This document shows positions 13,501 to 24,259 of a stretch of 64,000 bases of DNA, one piece after another. Within the stretch, counting starts at the first letter, position 1. The number at the start of each line of letters is the position of its first letter. Position numbers and translations under genes: made by a program. Origin of the DNA: Membranipora membranacea (Eukaryota > Bryozoa > Gymnolaemata > Cheilostomatida > Membraniporidae); the NCBI GenBank assembly GCA_914767715.1, contig OU612065.1, positions 24,798,001-24,862,000 of the forward strand. Direction: 5' to 3'. The notes beneath the pieces are model-generated. The model did no database searches, was not told the DNA's origin, and was given only the letters and a program-made list of their open reading frames with translations.

Positions 13501-16500
13501 CATATCTAGACTGCGGTCTGGAATTTTTGTAGGTGGTGAAGAAATTAGTGGGTAAGAACTTAAGTCAGAGATTGGTGGAGGGATCGATATTGAGAGGAGA
13601 TCTTGATCTTGATCTTGATTTTTCTCTTGATTTGTTTGGTGGAGTGAGTTGGTCATGTATTCCTGTCTCAGCTTGTCTCCTGTTAAAGGTTGCAGATTTA
13701 AGCTGTTGGTTGATGGGAGAGGAATTTGTTATAGCGGTTCGAACATGAGTGATATCTTTGTCAGACTGGATAATAGGAGATGAGGTGTTGGTGATGGGTG
13801 ATCTAGGACTGGCGGTATTGTTGATTGGGCTCTGGTTTTTGACTTGGCTCTTTTGGGATGGGGTGGTGGGATGGGAAGGCAAACCCTTTGACGACTCACT
13901 TTCAATGTTTGATGAAGTTGATGGGACAGGGTGAGTTAGGAGTGATGGCTCAGTAGCTTCATCTTTGCTATGTGTGAAAGATGGACTATTGATTGATGTA
14001 TCCATATTACTTTCGTCTGAGAAGCTATCTCTTTCATAGTTTTTTACACTAGCCAGAGCTGTGTGGCAGATTGATTGATAATCCTGGTTGGCAGCATCAA
14101 CATCGCGATGAGGCATCTTAGACATTAGTTCCTTGTAGTGAGCCATGAAATAGTTAATATCTGAATTTCCGTTCACCAAAATAGTGGATGTCGTACTATA
14201 AAAGTTGACAGTATAAACTTTCTTTTCCTTTTTTTTTAGCTTTTTCGAAACACTTATACATGCTCCACTTTTATCAACAGTTAACTTGGAACACACACCT
14301 TCAATGTCTTTAGTTTTGAGAAAGTTTGCTAGTGAAGCTTTGATCCACTCGAATGCAGCGGTGTTACATACAATCACTATCTGCGGGTTTTTGGTAGTGC
14401 CCTTAACTTCTATAGTTGACGTTTGGTTAAAGGTACTATCCAGCTTCATCTGAATGGCATTTATCTTGTCCAGATAATATGGCACCTGGTTGATATGTTC
14501 CTCAGTTGTTCTGGGCTTCATTGTGAAAACCAGTGTAGGTTCAGAGGAAGATGAAGTACTATCCGAGTCTAAGTCATTGCTATTCTTTTTCCGGCTCGGT
14601 GAAAATGTTTTATCATTTGTTAAATGTTCACTAGATTATGACACTAGATTATGACATCACAGAGTAAGGATATATCCTTACTCTGTGATGACATATTCAC
14701 TGTGTCATATTCATTATGACATATTCATTATGACATATTCACGTGTCCTATTCACTAGATTATGGCACGTGCATCTAGTGTCATAATCTAGCACCACATG
14801 AGCAAGTCTGAGAGATAATTTGGTAAATGAAATGAAAATGTGTAAAACTATGATTCAATACTGGAAAAACATCATCCCAGGTGATATATAATTTAACACC
14901 TTACCAGAGACTATAGATAATCTATAGTCTCTGACCTTACTTCAACTGTGAGATATCTCTTCCATGGGCACTATCTCAGCGATAAGCAGCAAAGCTTTAC
15001 CAACCATGATCACTGTGGTTTGGCAAAGCCCCTATTGTACGATTACGTATTTACTATTATGTAACCAATGGTCAAAATATAATTTTTGCTTTTTCGACCT
15101 GAGCGTCCTGAGGTATCTTTGAAGCCTCAGTGGACTAAGACAAACTATGCTGATCTGATAGTCATAATTGATATAAAAAGCCCTTTTCATTTCTGGCTGC
15201 ATCATTTGCCTGACTATGTCAATCGTTCCTTAAAAGGTTGTGGCCAGAGACTAAACATATATAAGTATATATATAAGTATATTAAGTCTTTGGCTGTGAC
15301 ACTTCCAGATGTTTGATACAGGATGCTTGTAAATGTTGTTCTATGTACTAGGAAATAATATCAACAAGTTTTGTGATACAACAATGTCACAGCAAATTCA
15401 ACCTAAATATATTTATAACCAATCATTAAAACATAAATCAACAGATCTTCTGACTCCTCAGGTTCAAAGTTGAGGTTAAAATTACAAAATATGGCTGAAA
15501 AGAAGGAAATTCGCAGAGATTGAGGATGAGGATATCTCTTATTCAACCCAATTTACTTTTGGTTTTAGGACTAAATATATGCATGCACCTTGATTTAGCC
15601 CTTTGCAGGGACTGGTTAGGAGGCAAGGAGGAGAGCTTATAACATGGAGGACAATTGATGCTGATCAAGTAAATGCTTTCTTCAATGCCGTAGCATTACA
15701 ATTTAAAATGCTCCATTTATATAGAATTCGATACATTGCATTGACCAATGATCTCATTTATATTAATCCTACAAAACTTTGTACCATTTGTTTTTTAGTT
15801 GATTGCTTGGTTAGCATTTGGAGTCAATGGACAGAGTGTAAGCGGGACGGACAAACCTGTGGTTATAAGTGGGGCAATCAGACGCGCACTCGAAGTATAT
15901 TACAGACACCGTCAATCAATGGTCACTCGTGTCCGGCCACCTCACAGGCACAGAAATGTCAGCTACAGCAGCGCTACTGTGATCTAGAAAACTCAGCAGC
16001 CTTTTTCTGTGAGTAATTTAAATGACTCACTGTTGTTTTCATGGCATTCTGTTATTGTGTCTGATATGGGAGGTAAAACGTCGTTGTGACATATTGAGTA
16101 TACCACCTCTGAGCCCTGGGGCCTTCAGGCAGGCGAAAGAGTTTAAGTTTAATTTTATTGTTGCATCTGCTATCATGGTGTTGATCAAAGTGAATGCTTA
16201 CAGTGTTGGGTAAAAATGACTAAGAGCGGAGATTATTAAATTGAGTCATAAAATTACACAATACTGGCACATACAAGGTTTTGCAGGTAAATCTCCTTTA
16301 ATTTATTACAGCACCTTCATCACGCAGGCACGAACGGCGAAAGGAAAAAAGGAGGCGCCGATGCCGGCTTCGAAAGCGCGCTGGAAGGTCTTGTAAGCAG
16401 CTCCCTGACAATGCTATAATAGCTGAACCTCCTCTATCACAACCAGTACAGGAAGGCAGAGGTGGTCCTTCACTTTCACAGACTACAAATACCTCTTCTT

Positions 16501-16592
16501 ACTATGACTACTACAAACAAAGCGCAGAGTTGCTTAAATTACTGAACATACGTCATGATCACAAAAACAATAAAAAGTCTTCTAAAAGTTGA
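10574..16592 (+). CDS. RSPO: R-spondin (secreted Wnt-signalling enhancer), 5 exons
   Basis: R-spondins are secreted ligands that bind LGR4/5/6 and ZNRF3/RNF43 and so raise Wnt receptor levels. Exons: 10574-10688, 11228-11449, 12335-12484, 15799-16008, 16312-16592. Every intron is phase 1, and the joined frame is 325 aa. Residues 1-22 form a signal peptide (hydrophobic MVILCLPTTALS). Furin-like repeat 1 (exon 2) starts at Cys54 with CPLGCLTCSTWNGCVDC. Furin-like repeat 2 (exon 3) has CAVCGERDFCDMC. The TSP1 domain (exon 4) starts near residue 165 with WSQWTECKRDGQTCG. Exon 5 is a basic tail (RRHERRKEKRRRRCRLRKR), as in vertebrate RSPOs. One exon per domain is also the vertebrate layout. The four vertebrate paralogues cannot be told apart here, so no number is given; position beside EIF3E is like RSPO2. 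Intron 3 (3.3 kb) contains an antisense retroelement-like frame. Confidence 0.93.
13565..14521 (-). CDS. Retroelement ORF1-like hypothetical protein nested in R-spondin intron 3
   Basis: An uninterrupted 318-codon minus-strand frame. Residues ~1-140 look folded and include KVYTVNFYSTTSTILVNGN. That resembles a segment I associate with ORF1-like proteins of invertebrate retroelements (from memory, not searched). Residues ~150-318 are Ser/Thr/Pro-rich and apparently disordered, ending in an RS-rich stretch (KSREKSRSRSRSPLN). The frame stays open upstream of the first Met to about 14635, where it meets the foldback at 14.63-14.80 kb, so the N-terminus may be cut off. No reverse transcriptase, transposase or zinc finger lies beside it. 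It could instead be a domesticated or intronless host gene. The absence of stops over almost 1 kb argues for recent insertion or selection. Confidence 0.5.
   Translation of the reverse strand: MKPRTTEEHINQVPYYLDKINAIQMKLDSTFNQTSTIEVKGTTKNPQIVIVCNTAAFEWIKASLANFLKTKDIEGVCSKLTVDKSGACISVSKKLKKKEKKVYTVNFYSTTSTILVNGNSDINYFMAHYKELMSKMPHRDVDAANQDYQSICHTALASVKNYERDSFSDESNMDTSINSPSFTHSKDEATEPSLLTHPVPSTSSNIESESSKGLPSHPTTPSQKSQVKNQSPINNTASPRSPITNTSSPIIQSDKDITHVRTAITNSSPINQQLKSATFNRRQAETGIHDQLTPPNKSREKSRSRSRSPLNIDPSTNL
14629..14800. mobile_element. Foldback of CTAGATTATGACA-type arms
   Basis: The left end (two copies of CTAGATTATGACA) is answered by GTGTCATAATCTAG near 14780. Between them are repeats of TATGACATATTCA and the 30-bp palindrome listed next. 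It appears to be a nested or rearranged small inverted-repeat element, and the antisense frame ends at it. Confidence 0.5.
14658..14687. mobile_element. 30-bp palindrome of the CACAGAGTAAGGATA family, 7-bp direct repeats
   Basis: Two copies of the 15-bp terminus CACAGAGTAAGGATA are fused head to head without any interior. The flanks are ATGACAT at 14651-14657 and ATGACAT at 14688-14694. The same terminus ends the 1.08-kb element at 55792-56872, which also has a 7-bp duplication. This fits an excision footprint. Confidence 0.75.
14905..14933. mobile_element. 29-bp palindrome between 7-bp direct repeats (footprint candidate)
   Basis: The insert begins CAGAGACTATAGAT and ends with its inverse. 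It lies between ACCTTAC at 14898-14904 and ACCTTAC at 14934-14940. The size, CA..TG ends and repeat length are the same as in the CACAGAG palindromes, but the terminus is different. Confidence 0.65.
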
Positions 16593-18126
16593 CAAATAAG
16601 ACTAGGTGAAAGATAAATTCATTGTGTTTTTTTTCTGCATTTTTACGGTATTCTGCAATCCTGCTCTTAGTTTTGTGGTTTCTTCATACATGTACAATTT
16701 ACATATTTCTGTGACTGAGGATATAGAATCAAACACCTCGGCAGCAAGTGTCAATTGGTGCAAAGATGGGTCAGTTGCGTGAGCCCCTTTTGTTCCCCTA
16801 CCCCTAAAATTTGTTTCAACATTTTTTTTACAATTTTATAAAAGATGTATTTTTCTTCCTAATATCATTACTGCATTACTTAAATGTTTTATATAATGTT
16901 GCCCTCATTTATTTCTTGCCCATCTTGTTGTAGGCAACCAACATGTTTTTGCAAGGGCATAGTTTTGGTGGCAGCAGCAGGGCTGATCGTCCTGTCTTAG
17001 TCCTCCTATTCTGGATTTTAAATTGGGTTGGAATTATATTTTACATGATAAATTCAATGAGACAAACTTGGAACTTGGTGTAGAGTAAATCCCATACACT
17101 TCTTGTGATTATAATAAATATCGATATAAGAAATTCCAAAATTATCTTAATTAAAATTATTATGATTATAATTATTGACTTTGGTTCTTTAAACACAAAA
17201 GTAATTTATGGTTATCTATATTATGAAATGGTAAGCACTCCACTCAAGTGGAATTAGGTGCTGTTAAAAAAAATGGGCACGCAAATTAATAATTATGTTG
17301 TGTTTTATTTAGTCAAACCTGATTTTTGGTTCAACATCTGTCTACACTTAACCACCAAGGATAAATGTAGGCTAAATAGCAAAATTTTTGGACTGTTGGT
17401 GCAAGGCAGTCTCGGACATTTCAGCCGTAATGCTGTTGAGATTTTAACACAAACCTTTTTGACCCAAACGATGACATTTATTCCAAAACATCATTTCACC
17501 TTACAATTTTAATAGTTACACTTTTATGCAATCTACCAAATAGCTGCAGTTTTTTGGGGATTTCCTATTTGTTTTCTTGTAAAAAGTGGTGGCACCTTGG
17601 CCCTTCCTATGAGTTTCCCATCAGTCTCAGTTGGGAAGGTTCCTTGTTTTATCTGCATGTAGGTGTTAGGAGATTGAATTTTATAATATTAAATTAATAT
17701 ATAACTGAAATATATACTAAGCGACAAGTCACGAGTCATTTATTAACTGAACAACAAATGGAATAATTCCACGGAAATTTATTCAATTTTTACATTGCAA
17801 TGAAATATAGCCATCCGTGAAGCTTAGTGAATAGTTATAATAAACAAGTACAGGTGCTCTCGGTTTTTAGCGCACATGTTTTGCCAGAGCGGGAGTTTTC
17901 ATTCCACAAACATTGAGATGATAACTTCACGTGACAACAATATTCAATTAGGGAATCCTTGATTTTATCTATGGTCTATAGTCAACCCCAATCTTTTCTT
18001 TCGCAACAGTGATCCTTTGCAAATATCAGATAGGTGTCTGGCAAACAAAATGGTGTTTGTGACATAAAGCCAAAATTATTATGTTTCTAAATGTAAAATA
18101 TTGTCTAATATTTCACTCCCTACATT
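16593..18126. other. Intergenic region after R-spondin
   Basis: It probably holds the R-spondin 3' untranslated region (AATAAA at 17113). A plus-strand frame at 17258-17512 has no recognisable domain and looks like chance. Nothing else is supported. Confidence 0.5.
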
Positions 18127-18178
18127 GCACAAGTCAGTGGCGTATATTAGCACTCACGGCCCACGTAATTCCGTGAGT

Positions 18179-18252
18179 GGCTGAATAGCTCAGTGTGTAG
18201 AGCGTCTGCCTTATAATCACATTAATAAGATTGTTGTGGGTTCGGGGTCAGT
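18179..18252 (+). repeat. tRNA-like sequence inside the hAT-like element
   Basis: GGCTGAATAGCTCAGTGTGT followed by AGAGCGTCTGCC resembles a tRNA D-arm/A-box. A B-box-like GTGGGTTCGGGGTC follows. The middle is too irregular for a working tRNA. It is probably a tRNA-derived cassette captured by the element. Confidence 0.5.
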
Positions 18253-18402
18253 TTTTTTTCAAATTAATGCTTTATAACTGGAGCATTTTTACCGTAAACT
18301 TCTACTGCTATTGAGTTGTTTTCTGAAAGTACCCAACAGCTCAGTGAGCTATTGAAATACCTCTCTGCTTGCACTATTTTGCTACCGATATGCAAAAATT
18401 TC

Positions 18403-18482
18403 CGTGTGGGAGGGCGCTTAAGCGCCCCTCCCACACCCTCCCCGCCACGCCTACGGCGTGTGGATCGGGCTGTGCCCGATCA
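18403..18482. repeat. Three consecutive GC-rich hairpins
   Basis: In order: GTGGGAGGGCGC pairing with GCGCCCCTCCCAC around TTAA; CACGCC pairing with GGCGTG; GATCGGGC pairing with GCCCGATC. They lie inside the hAT-like element. Confidence 0.75.
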
Positions 18483-18545
18483 TTATGCTCATCTCTAAAA
18501 AGTCAGTGAGTGAAATTTTTTAGAATATACGCCCCTGGCACAAGT

Positions 18546-20270
18546 ATCTTTCTCTCTATGCAATCTGTATCTTTTTTGGTAAATGTCCCAGCTATCTCTA
18601 TGTAAGCTATATCTAGATCTAACTATACCCATCAGCCTCATCAATTGCACAGTTTTCAATCGTCATTCTATAGCAATTTGCTCATTGGATATATATTCTT
18701 TGTTCACATTGCAAAGAACAAGTTTAGTTCATATTTTCAAATGATTTTTAAACTTTTTTTTTTTTGTAATGAATGAATGAATTTAATGAAGAGCATTTTA
18801 ACTTTGGAAATGACGACGATGGCAATAAAAAGTATATCACAAACAATATTATTCTAAACTCTCAGGCTGCCTATGATAACAAAGATTAATCAATTTTTCT
18901 TTTCTTACACCTCTCATCATTACTTTTAAGCATCATCCTGTAATAAAGATGATACTGCATCCACAAATTATATACCAGAATAAACTGGTCTCACATGTGT
19001 ATATTGTGTAATGAAATAATAAACAAGAAAATTGGCTATGCTCAGAAATGTGTTGCAAAATCTCGCATGAAAGTAGCATTTTACTGGTGAACAAACAGCA
19101 TGCACAAAATTGACATAAGTTTCGACACACCTCGTCATGCACGTTACCCTGGATTTTTGACACGTTCTGGCTACTTAGCAGATTTAAGTGCATAAGAACC
19201 TACGGCACGTTCCTAAAAATGTGCAACTGGAACCAAATGTAAGAAATCCAGTCTGAATCTGATGGAAAAGCAAATCTTTTGGCTAAAAATGCGGCTTCAA
19301 AACTATTATCAATCTCACAGAACTGTATCATTAATGTAAACTAATAACATCCCATAAATTAAAATTATCAAACTGTATCATGATAACAACTAAATTGGTC
19401 AAATTCTCTATGATATAATCACAGAGTAAGGATATTTCCTCACCCTGTGATATAATGATATACATATGTTATCAGGTAGGTAGGTAGGTAAGCCCTATAA
19501 CAAGTAATAATTTACAGGCAAATGCAGTAATATTATTATATCTTGAACTTTGCATGAGTTGCTGGTACGGGCGTAACTAGCCTGTCTTGACAAGCTGGTC
19601 AAGACAGGCTAGGGTATGACATGGTGTCGGTGTGGTTGATAACAGAATGCCAATACCAGCGACTCAGACATAGTTTAGGTTTTAAATTTATACGGCAGAT
19701 AGGTAGTGGGAATATTAATGTGTATCGCCTTTTACAGAAGCTGATCCGGTCATACTCCTTATGATCATAAGGACATAAATTATTTTTATTTCCCATTCAA
19801 CACGCTCAAAAGTATGCTGCACTGTGATACTGAAACTTAAGACTGTACCATTGAATTATTCTTTATATTCTCCAAACACAAGATATTATCATTTTTTCTC
19901 TTTTTTTCCTCCATCCCCGATTTTTGCGGTTATTTCTTTGGCCAAATATGGAAAATATCCTTCCAGAATGACATTGTCTACCAAATAGAATAGTGTATAT
20001 ATATGTATATATATTATAACATACATAATATAATATATATAACATTTTTGTGACGATCAACCCATAGATGGAATGAGCAAGGAGTAATTACTTTTTGATA
20101 TGAGTAAGACATATTATAATACCCTGCATAAATATATGGAAAAAAAATGTAGAGCATGTCCAGATAGTGTGAAGGCTTCTCAAGCTTGAGCTATAGACAC
20201 TCAGCTCGTCATGCAGGAGATTTTCTTCATTCACACCACCACACATATTGAAGCCTGTTATTATCACACC
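18546..20270. other. Intergenic region before the first Ras-like gene
   Basis: AT-rich, with no gene recognised. It contains the 30-bp palindrome at 19420 and an inverted repeat at 19578-19613 (ends CTAGCCTGTCTTGAC). The frames at 18933-19193 (-) and 19599-20060 (-) show no domain. Confidence 0.5.
19420..19449. mobile_element. 30-bp palindrome of the CACAGAGTAAGGATA family, 7-bp direct repeats
   Basis: CACAGAGTAAGGATA is joined to its degraded inverse (TTTCCTCACCCTGTG). Flanks are ATATAAT at 19413-19419 and ATATAAT at 19450-19456. This is a second interior-less copy of the terminus seen at 14658 and at both ends of 55792-56872. Confidence 0.72.
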
Positions 20271-20286
20271 TCATAGGGTATAAAAA
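20268..20286 (+). promoter_or_regulatory. Core promoter block with TATA box, first Ras-like gene
   Basis: CACACCTCATAGGGTATAAA matches, apart from one base, the block before the second paralogue at 45012-45032. TATAAAAA is at 20279-20286, about 98 bases before the start codon. Confidence 0.65.
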
Positions 20287-20383
20287 CCGCCACATTACCC
20301 TCTGAATGTACAAGTTACAAGACCAGCAAACAAGCAACAACAGTTAATTCTTCTACAAAGCTTAAAAATTTAATTTTCTCAAC

Positions 20384-21516
20384 ATGATCAGCAAGGAAAA
20401 CAAGACTGTGGTTGTTATTGGAGAAGCAAAGAGTGGGATGACTTCTCTGCTCACAAAACTATCGGGAGGTAGATGGACGGGAGCAACTGATACGATATGC
20501 CCAGCTCACTTTCAGGCTGAAGGTAAGCAGAACACATAGTCATTAAAAAACATATACTTTTTAAATTAAATTAAATTAAATTAAATTAATTCAATTTAAT
20601 GTATGAAATTTTGAAGTTGCATCACTTTAATTCTCCCATTCAAGCTTTATACACATATAATATATTTCTAATGGTTTGATCGTTTTTGCAGATGTTGATT
20701 TGAAGCTCCAGCTGATTGAGTTGAAGAACTATACAAAGGGAAGACAGTACCTTGTTGACATGTTCACTGATATGGCGAGTGTTGTTGTGATTATCAAAGA
20801 TTGCTCAATCTCTGACAACTCTGAGAATATGCTCCAACAAGTTCAGAGAATCCGTTCACTAAGACGTAAGTGTCACATTATAAATTAAATTCTAACATAT
20901 ATATTTATTTACTATTGTTTTATATATATATTATATATATTATATATTTTCTTCGGCACTATTCGAAAAACATTTCTGTAATGAAAATAACTGCCAATAA
21001 AAGTGCTAAGAAAACAAAAATTTATGAAATGCTGTTGAATGCTTCTCGGATGATGAGCATGCGATCATTGCTCTCAATGTTACAAAGCTAGATTGTTTAT
21101 TTGATTTTATAACTGTTACAGCCACAGTGTCAATTGTGCTAGCTACTACAAAGTGCGATGAAGGACCTCTGAGAAAGAGCGATGATGGCTACTCTCTGTT
21201 TACGCATGTCAGCACAAGCTGCAAGACAGATCTCGGCATCGATGACCTCAAGAAAGCTTTATTCAGAGCAGCTTTTCCAGCAGAGATGAAAGCTAGTGAG
21301 AGATGGTACAAAATGCTCCTAAACTGGCAAGGTTTCCAGCTTGTTGCAAGCCTAAAATCAAACCAAAAATGCACCAAAACTCTGAAAGGTGGTGTACAGA
21401 AAAGAACCATGTTGTGTACCAAAAGCCAAAGTTTTAGTCTGGGTCAATCGAGCAGGCCAACGTTTGGAAGGCAAAAATCAATCCCAAGGTCTTTTTCTCT
21501 TCGACACATCCGTTAG
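20384..21516 (+). CDS. Ras-like pseudo-GTPase, paralogue 1 (P-loop Lys replaced by Met)
   Basis: Exons: 20384-20522, 20692-20865, 21122-21516; both introns are phase 1; 235 aa. The fold order is that of a Ras/Rab small GTPase. The P-loop-like GEAKSGMTS spans residues 13-21, with Met19 where Lys is normally essential. The G3 region reads LQLIELKNYTKG instead of LxxxDTAGQ. G4 is TKCD at 114-117 in place of NKxD, and the G5-like STSCKTDLGIDDL follows at ~135. No C-terminal prenylation Cys is present. The tail is basic and Ser-rich, ending IPRSFSLRHIR. GTP hydrolysis is therefore unlikely and nucleotide binding is doubtful (inference). Relatives lie at 45140 and 49656 with identical intron positions. 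It has its own TATA box. The start is the first Met after the promoter. The family is not one I can name. Confidence 0.82.
20557..20592 (+). repeat. (TTAAA)n microsatellite in intron 1 of paralogue 1
   Basis: About six pentanucleotide units of TTAAA, degrading at the right edge. Confidence 0.85.
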
Positions 21517-23955
21517 TGATTTGGCCTCTCATGTTCAATATAAATACAAAATATCTGGTTATGGCTCAACCAACCGATCTATAAGAGTGTTATAATCACT
21601 ATAATCCATTATTTAAATTTTTTTTATTTTTCAATCATTTTTCTACAATTTTTTTCAGATTACATTACAACTATATTATATCAAAACAGAGCAGTGATAA
21701 ATGCCAAAACATGATACACTCTATTCTACATTTTTCTAATTCATTATTGCAACACAATACAAACCAGCATGAAACTGAAGCTTCATTTCATTATTATATC
21801 GTTGTTTCTGCAAATATTCAAATGATTCGAGTGTTTGGTTGGGTGGTGAGAAGGGGGTTATCTTGATGATTCTAGAGGCAAGGGATATATTTAGGGCACT
21901 GAAAACCAGCTATACCTTAGCCATACATATGCAGAGATGTGAACATGAACTAAGTATTTATGGTTTTCGCTTACAGAGGTTGGAGATTATACGATTAAGT
22001 GAGGTTGGGTATATGTTACCTAGTCACAAAAATTTCCATTTAAATCCTGTGCGAAATGGCAAACTTGACCTCCTGTGAATACGTATACAAAAGAGTCTTC
22101 GCACAAGGTTATCAATAAACAGCAATTTGTATACCATGCAACAAGATGACCTGCTGAGATTTCTCAATTAGGTAAGAGGAAGCAAATCCAAATGCAGGCA
22201 GGCATGAATACGCAAAAGTCAAGAATGGCATCAGGTAGGCATCATCATCAATGCAAATGCGCTCCTGCCGTATTTAAATACTCCAAATCACCAAGTTACC
22301 CATCGCAATTATCAATCATGAGTCAGAGAGCTGAGTAGTTTGCGCAACAACCGCTGGGCTGTCTGTTATCTTCCATTTCCCCTGCCCAGCTAAGCTCTTA
22401 AACCTCCTACTACATTGGCGATGCATATATATGATATGACATAGATTAACCTAGTAATTTGCTTATCAGCTAGTCAAATCGCAGTATTTTCCATTAAAAA
22501 GAAAAGAATATGACACTGATGGGGTTAGGTGCTGGACATACCGAAGAGTGTGTTAGATCCCAGCTTGCAAGCTATGCGGTATCGACGCTTTAATGTCCAC
22601 ATAATACTGTCGTTAAACCTTGCCTCATGTACTATGCTCTTTGTTGCCTGTTTGAGTTCTCAGATAATAGTGTACAATGTTCGGTTCGTTATTAGCGTCA
22701 CACGTCATTTACCATTCTCTGCTGTGCATCGTGACCGTTTTGCGCGTACATGTCCTCATACTTCTCACGGCCAGCATTAGCAGTTCTTGCCTCTCCATGA
22801 CAAATTTGTACAGCACTGTCAATGTATGCTTTTGTCTCTGACCCTGATCAACAGACTTTATATTTACCAGAGAGTCCTCAATTTTCCATAGCATTGGCTG
22901 TAAAGCGTTGTTTTTTTAACATCACATCTGTGTAAAATGTCTGTAAGCGGCAAACTAAACCATAACCTGATCTCAGCGCCTATGAAGTAGTTTTAGGGTA
23001 CAGCTCTGCCCTCACACAAGGAAAGGACCGGCTTTTGCTACCTTTAGATTGCATCGCACATCGCTCTACCAATCATGCAGTGTTAAGATGAAACCTACAA
23101 CTACGAATCATCCATTAAACCTGATATAAATATAATATATTATATAGTACTATGCACTACCCGTTTGGATGCCCACTATAAGCTCTTGCCAGCTTGTGAT
23201 TTGTATGAAGATTGTAGTAGTGATTTGTATTTTATTGTGAAAGAGTGCTCATCCAACACTAATAGCCTGTTGGCACCAAGAAATGAGGCCAAATCAATTA
23301 TGCTGTGAAAACGAGCTGTGGACGTTGGATAAATCCAACTAAACCAGTCCAAGGAAACTGGTTCTGCATATTTAATTGCTGACATTCAGGAAAGTATGAG
23401 ATGCCGACACTCCCACCTGATGGATTAACAAATCCATGGTTCCTAAGATAATCCATAAGGTGAATGCCAAAATGCTGAAAATATTCTTGCCTTTGAAATC
23501 AAGCTATGATATAAGTTCAAACTGACCTAGGCTCTATGGCATACATTACACACTATTTTCATGACACCACTCATCTGGGATCCTGTCAGACTGTGATGTG
23601 ATTAACTCCTTTGTCCGTATCTGGGATATACCTGGGCATTTCTTATGAAACTTTTGGCACGGTCTTGGCATGTGCTTTGGTGATGCAACGGCCAGCGCTT
23701 CATATCATGAAGAAAATCTATAACCGGGAGATGACGGGCGAATCGGCCCCCTGATATCAATATCCTCATCACTCCTGTTACTTTTGCATAATGTGTGAAT
23801 GGCCGCCGGTGGCCGCCCCAGCAGTGTTGATGAGCAGATCCTTGCATGGCTTCTACTCATTGAGGGAGTTTATTGTTCTACTACACTGTGCAATTTTCTC
23901 AAATCTTTCGGTGTTGTGACACAGTGGTGTATTTTCAATTTGTGCAGCCTTTGGC

Positions 23956-23973
23956 CAAGGAGTTAACTCCTTG
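23956..23973. mobile_element. 18-bp palindrome CAAGGAGTTAACTCCTTG with decayed 7-bp repeats
   Basis: A perfect palindrome. Flanks CTTTGGC (23949-23955) and CCTTGGT (23974-23980) agree at 5 of 7 positions. The terminus CAAGGAGT is shared with 54232-54255 and 58413-58440. Confidence 0.4.
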
Positions 23974-24145
23974 CCTTGGTGCTGCAACTCTTCAACAATA
24001 GCAGCCTCCAGATACCTTGTGTTAAGACTAAAAGCCAGACAAGCTCAGACTGTTGTCCGAGGGGGATCAAGAGTTTGGGGGCTCTAACTAGCTCAGGGAG
24101 GCTTGCAATCCCATCGCATTATCTAGTTATTTTATTTAGTTTTAT

Positions 24146-24147
24146 GT

Positions 24148-24171
<24 letters not shown>
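24146..24171 (+). repeat. (TA)n microsatellite
   Basis: About 13 TA units, an ordinary simple repeat. Confidence 0.9.
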
Positions 24172-24180
<9 letters not shown>

Positions 24181-24259
24181 TAATCATCGACCAATGTATC
24201 ATAAGAAATGAGGCCGTGTGAAAAAGAAAGAATGGAATTTAATGAATTTTTTTAAGTGA

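Larger units (their letters stand above)
18135..18537. mobile_element. Non-autonomous hAT-like element (403 bp) with exact 8-bp target duplication
   Basis: The target duplication GCACAAGT occurs at 18127-18134 and 18538-18545. The ends are inverted: CAGTGGCGTATATT at the left, against CAGGGGCGTATATTCT read in from the right. CAGKGGCG ends with 8-bp duplications are typical of hAT elements. There is no transposase. Inside are a tRNA-like stretch (about 18179-18250) and three consecutive GC-rich hairpins (18403-18482), in sharp contrast to the AT-rich surroundings. Confidence 0.85.
21517..24238. other. Intergenic region, no gene recognised
   Basis: Frames at 21839-22078 (+), 22529-22780 (+), 23176-23385 (-) and 23602-23847 (-) have no known domains, splice context or family resemblance that I can see. 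It contains the small palindrome at 23956 and a TA microsatellite at ~24146. Confidence 0.45.

Noticed and set aside
18179-18252. A functional tRNA gene
   Set aside because: A-box and B-box-like parts are present, but the anticodon and acceptor stems do not pair, and it is inside a defined transposon.
20384-21516. Paralogues 1-3 as active Rab or Ras GTPases
   Set aside because: The P-loop Lys, the G3 DxxG and the G4 Asn are all replaced, and there is no C-terminal prenylation Cys.
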